Positions 3,990-5,343 of a stretch of DNA of 5,343 nucleotides are shown piece after piece. The notes under the pieces were generated by a model. The model was not told the DNA's origin and did not search any database. It saw only the letters and a program-made list of their open reading frames with translations. A program made the position numbers and the translations under genes. Position 1 is the first letter of the stretch; each line of letters begins with the position of its first letter. This stretch comes from a bacterium (lineage in GTDB: Bacteria; Cyanobacteriota; Vampirovibrionia; Gastranaerophilales; Gastranaerophilaceae), in NCBI GenBank assembly GCA_004558955.1, contig SFZC01000121.1:1-5343 (forward strand). Reading direction: 5' to 3'.

Positions 3990-5343
3990 TTAATTGTATT
4001 TTAGAACCCCGATATCTGCGGCTTTTGAGGTTTTGTTGGTTTTGAGCAAACCTTTTGAAATTTTTTGTTGTGATGTCATTTGTTTAATTATTTTGCGTTC
4101 ACCTGTTGTAGTTGTAGTTGTAGTTGCTTTCGGGGTTCTCTGTAATTTACAAAGTATGCCAAAGCCTTTTACTCGTTGAAGTCTTGGGGTTTTTGTATTT
4201 GAAATTTTATCTGTTGAAGTAGTTACAACTTTTGCAGTTTTTTCGGTGTTGTTATTTTTTACTTTTTCGATAGGTTTGCCTTCGTTGCCCAAATTCCAAC
4301 GGAAACCGAAGGTCATTGCAATACCGTTACGTCCGCCGTTTCTAATCATTGCCTGACCAAATGCGGTGTATCTGTCTTTGAAACGTTTTTGTAAACCTAC
4401 ACCGTATTCAATGTACGGTTTAATGCTTGTTTCGGGTAATTTTACGTTGTTTGCTTTTACGCTTGATTCGTTCATTGCGTTCCAAACCATACCGATACTT
4501 GCGTAAGGTTGCCAACCGTTTTTGGTGTTTGTAATAAATCTTACACTCGGGTTCAACATTATTGAGTGCATTGGGTCGGCATTAATTCTTACGCCCGCAG
4601 CGTTTGTGTAATCAAAAGTATTGGCGAAGGTGTATGACATGAACCAAATTGGCTGAATAATATATTTACCTTCTTTAAATTCAAAGTTGTAACCTGTTTT
4701 AGAACCGACACCTGCCAATAGGGTTGTGAAATCTTCTTTGCCGTACATTGTTGTAGTTTGACCGACAGTGGCACCTGCACTCAATGTCAAGGCTGTCCAC
4801 AAGTTGCCTTTGTAGAAGGTTTGAGTTAAACCGAGCAAACCGCCGTTCATTGTTGTGTCGCCACCGTTGTAACGAAGTTGAGAACCGTTATAGCCGATGT
4901 AACCGGTTGTTAAACCTGTCCAACCGTGTTTGAGTTTTTGGAAATCGCTGTCAAAACCGACTAATGTTCCGTAAGTTGTAGCATTTACGGCAGGAGCATT
5001 TTTGAGGTTCATTTTTTCAAAGGTTACATAAGGACGAACCCAACCGGCTTTGTTGTTAAATTCGGTTGTGATATTGCCCAAGTTGTTGTTGTAATCCGTA
5101 CTTAGAGCATATTGATTAGCCTTTATGTGAGAAATTCTTTCTAACATCGGCATTTGAGTGAACGCATCAGCGTGTTCAAATACATATTTGAAAGTTTCGT
5201 TCACAGTTGCATTTGCACCTGCTTGAACGTTTACGGGTGCTGACAAGACTGCAGGGTTAAATGCTCCGGCACCTGACGAGCCTCCGCCACGAACGAATTG
5301 AAATTCACCCGATTCAGGGGAATATCCGACCGAATATTTGTAA
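3990..5343 (-). CDS. Autotransporter-type outer-membrane beta-barrel protein with basic C-terminal tail (5' end truncated by window)
   Basis: The frame is open through the right edge, giving 450 C-terminal residues (numbered from the edge); the TTG at 5246 is an internal Leu, not a start. Residues 1-32 form a Gly/Ser-rich linker (VRGGGSSGAGAFNPAV). A short helical region follows (TFKYVFEHADAFTQMPMLERISHIKAN). From WVRPYVTFE (about 101) to MTFGFRWNLG (ending at 352) alternating amphipathic, aromatic- and Gly-rich strands are typical of an autotransporter barrel (PF03797-like): TTGYIGYNGSQL, GKYIIQPIWFMSYTF, KPYIEYGVGLQKRF. The barrel would sit in the outer membrane and export or anchor an upstream passenger that is not seen here. 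Oddly, about 98 further residues follow the expected last strand, Lys- and Thr-rich (KVVTTSTDK, a seven-Thr run, KIIKQMTSQQKISKGLL). The passenger's role is unknown. Confidence 0.85.
   Translation of the reverse strand, partial: YKYSVGYSPESGEFQFVRGGGSSGAGAFNPAVLSAPVNVQAGANATVNETFKYVFEHADAFTQMPMLERISHIKANQYALSTDYNNNLGNITTEFNNKAGWVRPYVTFEKMNLKNAPAVNATTYGTLVGFDSDFQKLKHGWTGLTTGYIGYNGSQLRYNGGDTTMNGGLLGLTQTFYKGNLWTALTLSAGATVGQTTTMYGKEDFTTLLAGVGSKTGYNFEFKEGKYIIQPIWFMSYTFANTFDYTNAAGVRINADPMHSIMLNPSVRFITNTKNGWQPYASIGMVWNAMNESSVKANNVKLPETSIKPYIEYGVGLQKRFKDRYTAFGQAMIRNGGRNGIAMTFGFRWNLGNEGKPIEKVKNNNTEKTAKVVTTSTDKISNTKTPRLQRVKGFGILCKLQRTPKATTTTTTTGERKIIKQMTSQQKISKGLLKTNKTSKAADIGVLKYN
4105..4126. repeat. 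Hexanucleotide microsatellite (GTTGTA)3 GTTG
   Basis: Three perfect copies of GTTGTA plus four further bases lie within the barrel gene. Read on the coding strand they give alternating ACT and ACA codons, encoding a run of Thr in the C-terminal tail. A gain or loss of one unit would change the protein by two Thr without shifting frame. Confidence 0.85.

Noticed and set aside
3994..4179. Plus-strand ORF with a poly-Val run
   Set aside because: The Val run is the antisense of the hexanucleotide Thr repeat, so the ORF is a shadow of the barrel protein tail.
4589..4780. Minus-strand 63-codon ORF within the barrel gene
   Set aside because: It is an alternative frame inside a long open reading frame with clear beta-strand periodicity.
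1..5343. Search for tRNA, rRNA, CRISPR array, insertion sequence, attachment site, toxin-antitoxin or defence system
   Set aside because: No cloverleaf, spaced direct repeats, transposase motifs, terminal inverted repeats or recognisable defence domains were seen.

Overview
The window is AT-rich, densely coding DNA from a diderm bacterium. Three things point to an outer membrane: a protein with an autotransporter-type beta-barrel, a heptose-1-phosphate adenylyltransferase for LPS-type heptose, and a signal-peptide-bearing glycosidase. The barrel protein's linker style (GSSGAG...FNPAVLSAPV), a small protein starting MKITNSQNQINFGQK, and the base composition together remind me of gut Melainabacteria (order Gastranaerophilales). 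That assignment is from memory and is an inference only.

Layout. Positions 1-1264 (minus) hold the first 421 residues of an exported GH13 enzyme that most resembles trehalose synthase; its 3' end is off the left edge. At 1353-1658 (minus) is a small degenerate cupin, closed by a clear intrinsic terminator (1315-1343). At 1746-2054 (minus) is a small protein of unknown function. A divergent intergenic region (2055-2184) carries three copies of a CATAGAA/TTCTATG half-site. On the plus strand follow asd (2185-3222), a 74-residue unknown ORF overlapping the asd stop (3216-3440), and an rfaE2/hldC-type adenylyltransferase (3466-3936). These three probably form one operon. A hairpin (3960-3985) separates them from a convergent minus-strand gene (3990-5343) encoding an autotransporter-type beta-barrel, whose 5' end is off the right edge. 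It carries an unusual basic C-terminal tail of about 98 residues.

Functionally, asd feeds the lysine/diaminopimelate, threonine and methionine branch. RfaE2 supplies ADP-heptose for surface glycans. The barrel protein and the exported glycosidase act in or beyond the periplasm, so much of the window concerns the cell envelope. I see no mobile element, CRISPR array, RNA gene, or recognisable defence or other novel system. The points most worth a second look are the exported trehalose-synthase-like enzyme, the half-site cluster upstream of asd, the translationally coupled small ORF, and the tail on the barrel protein.
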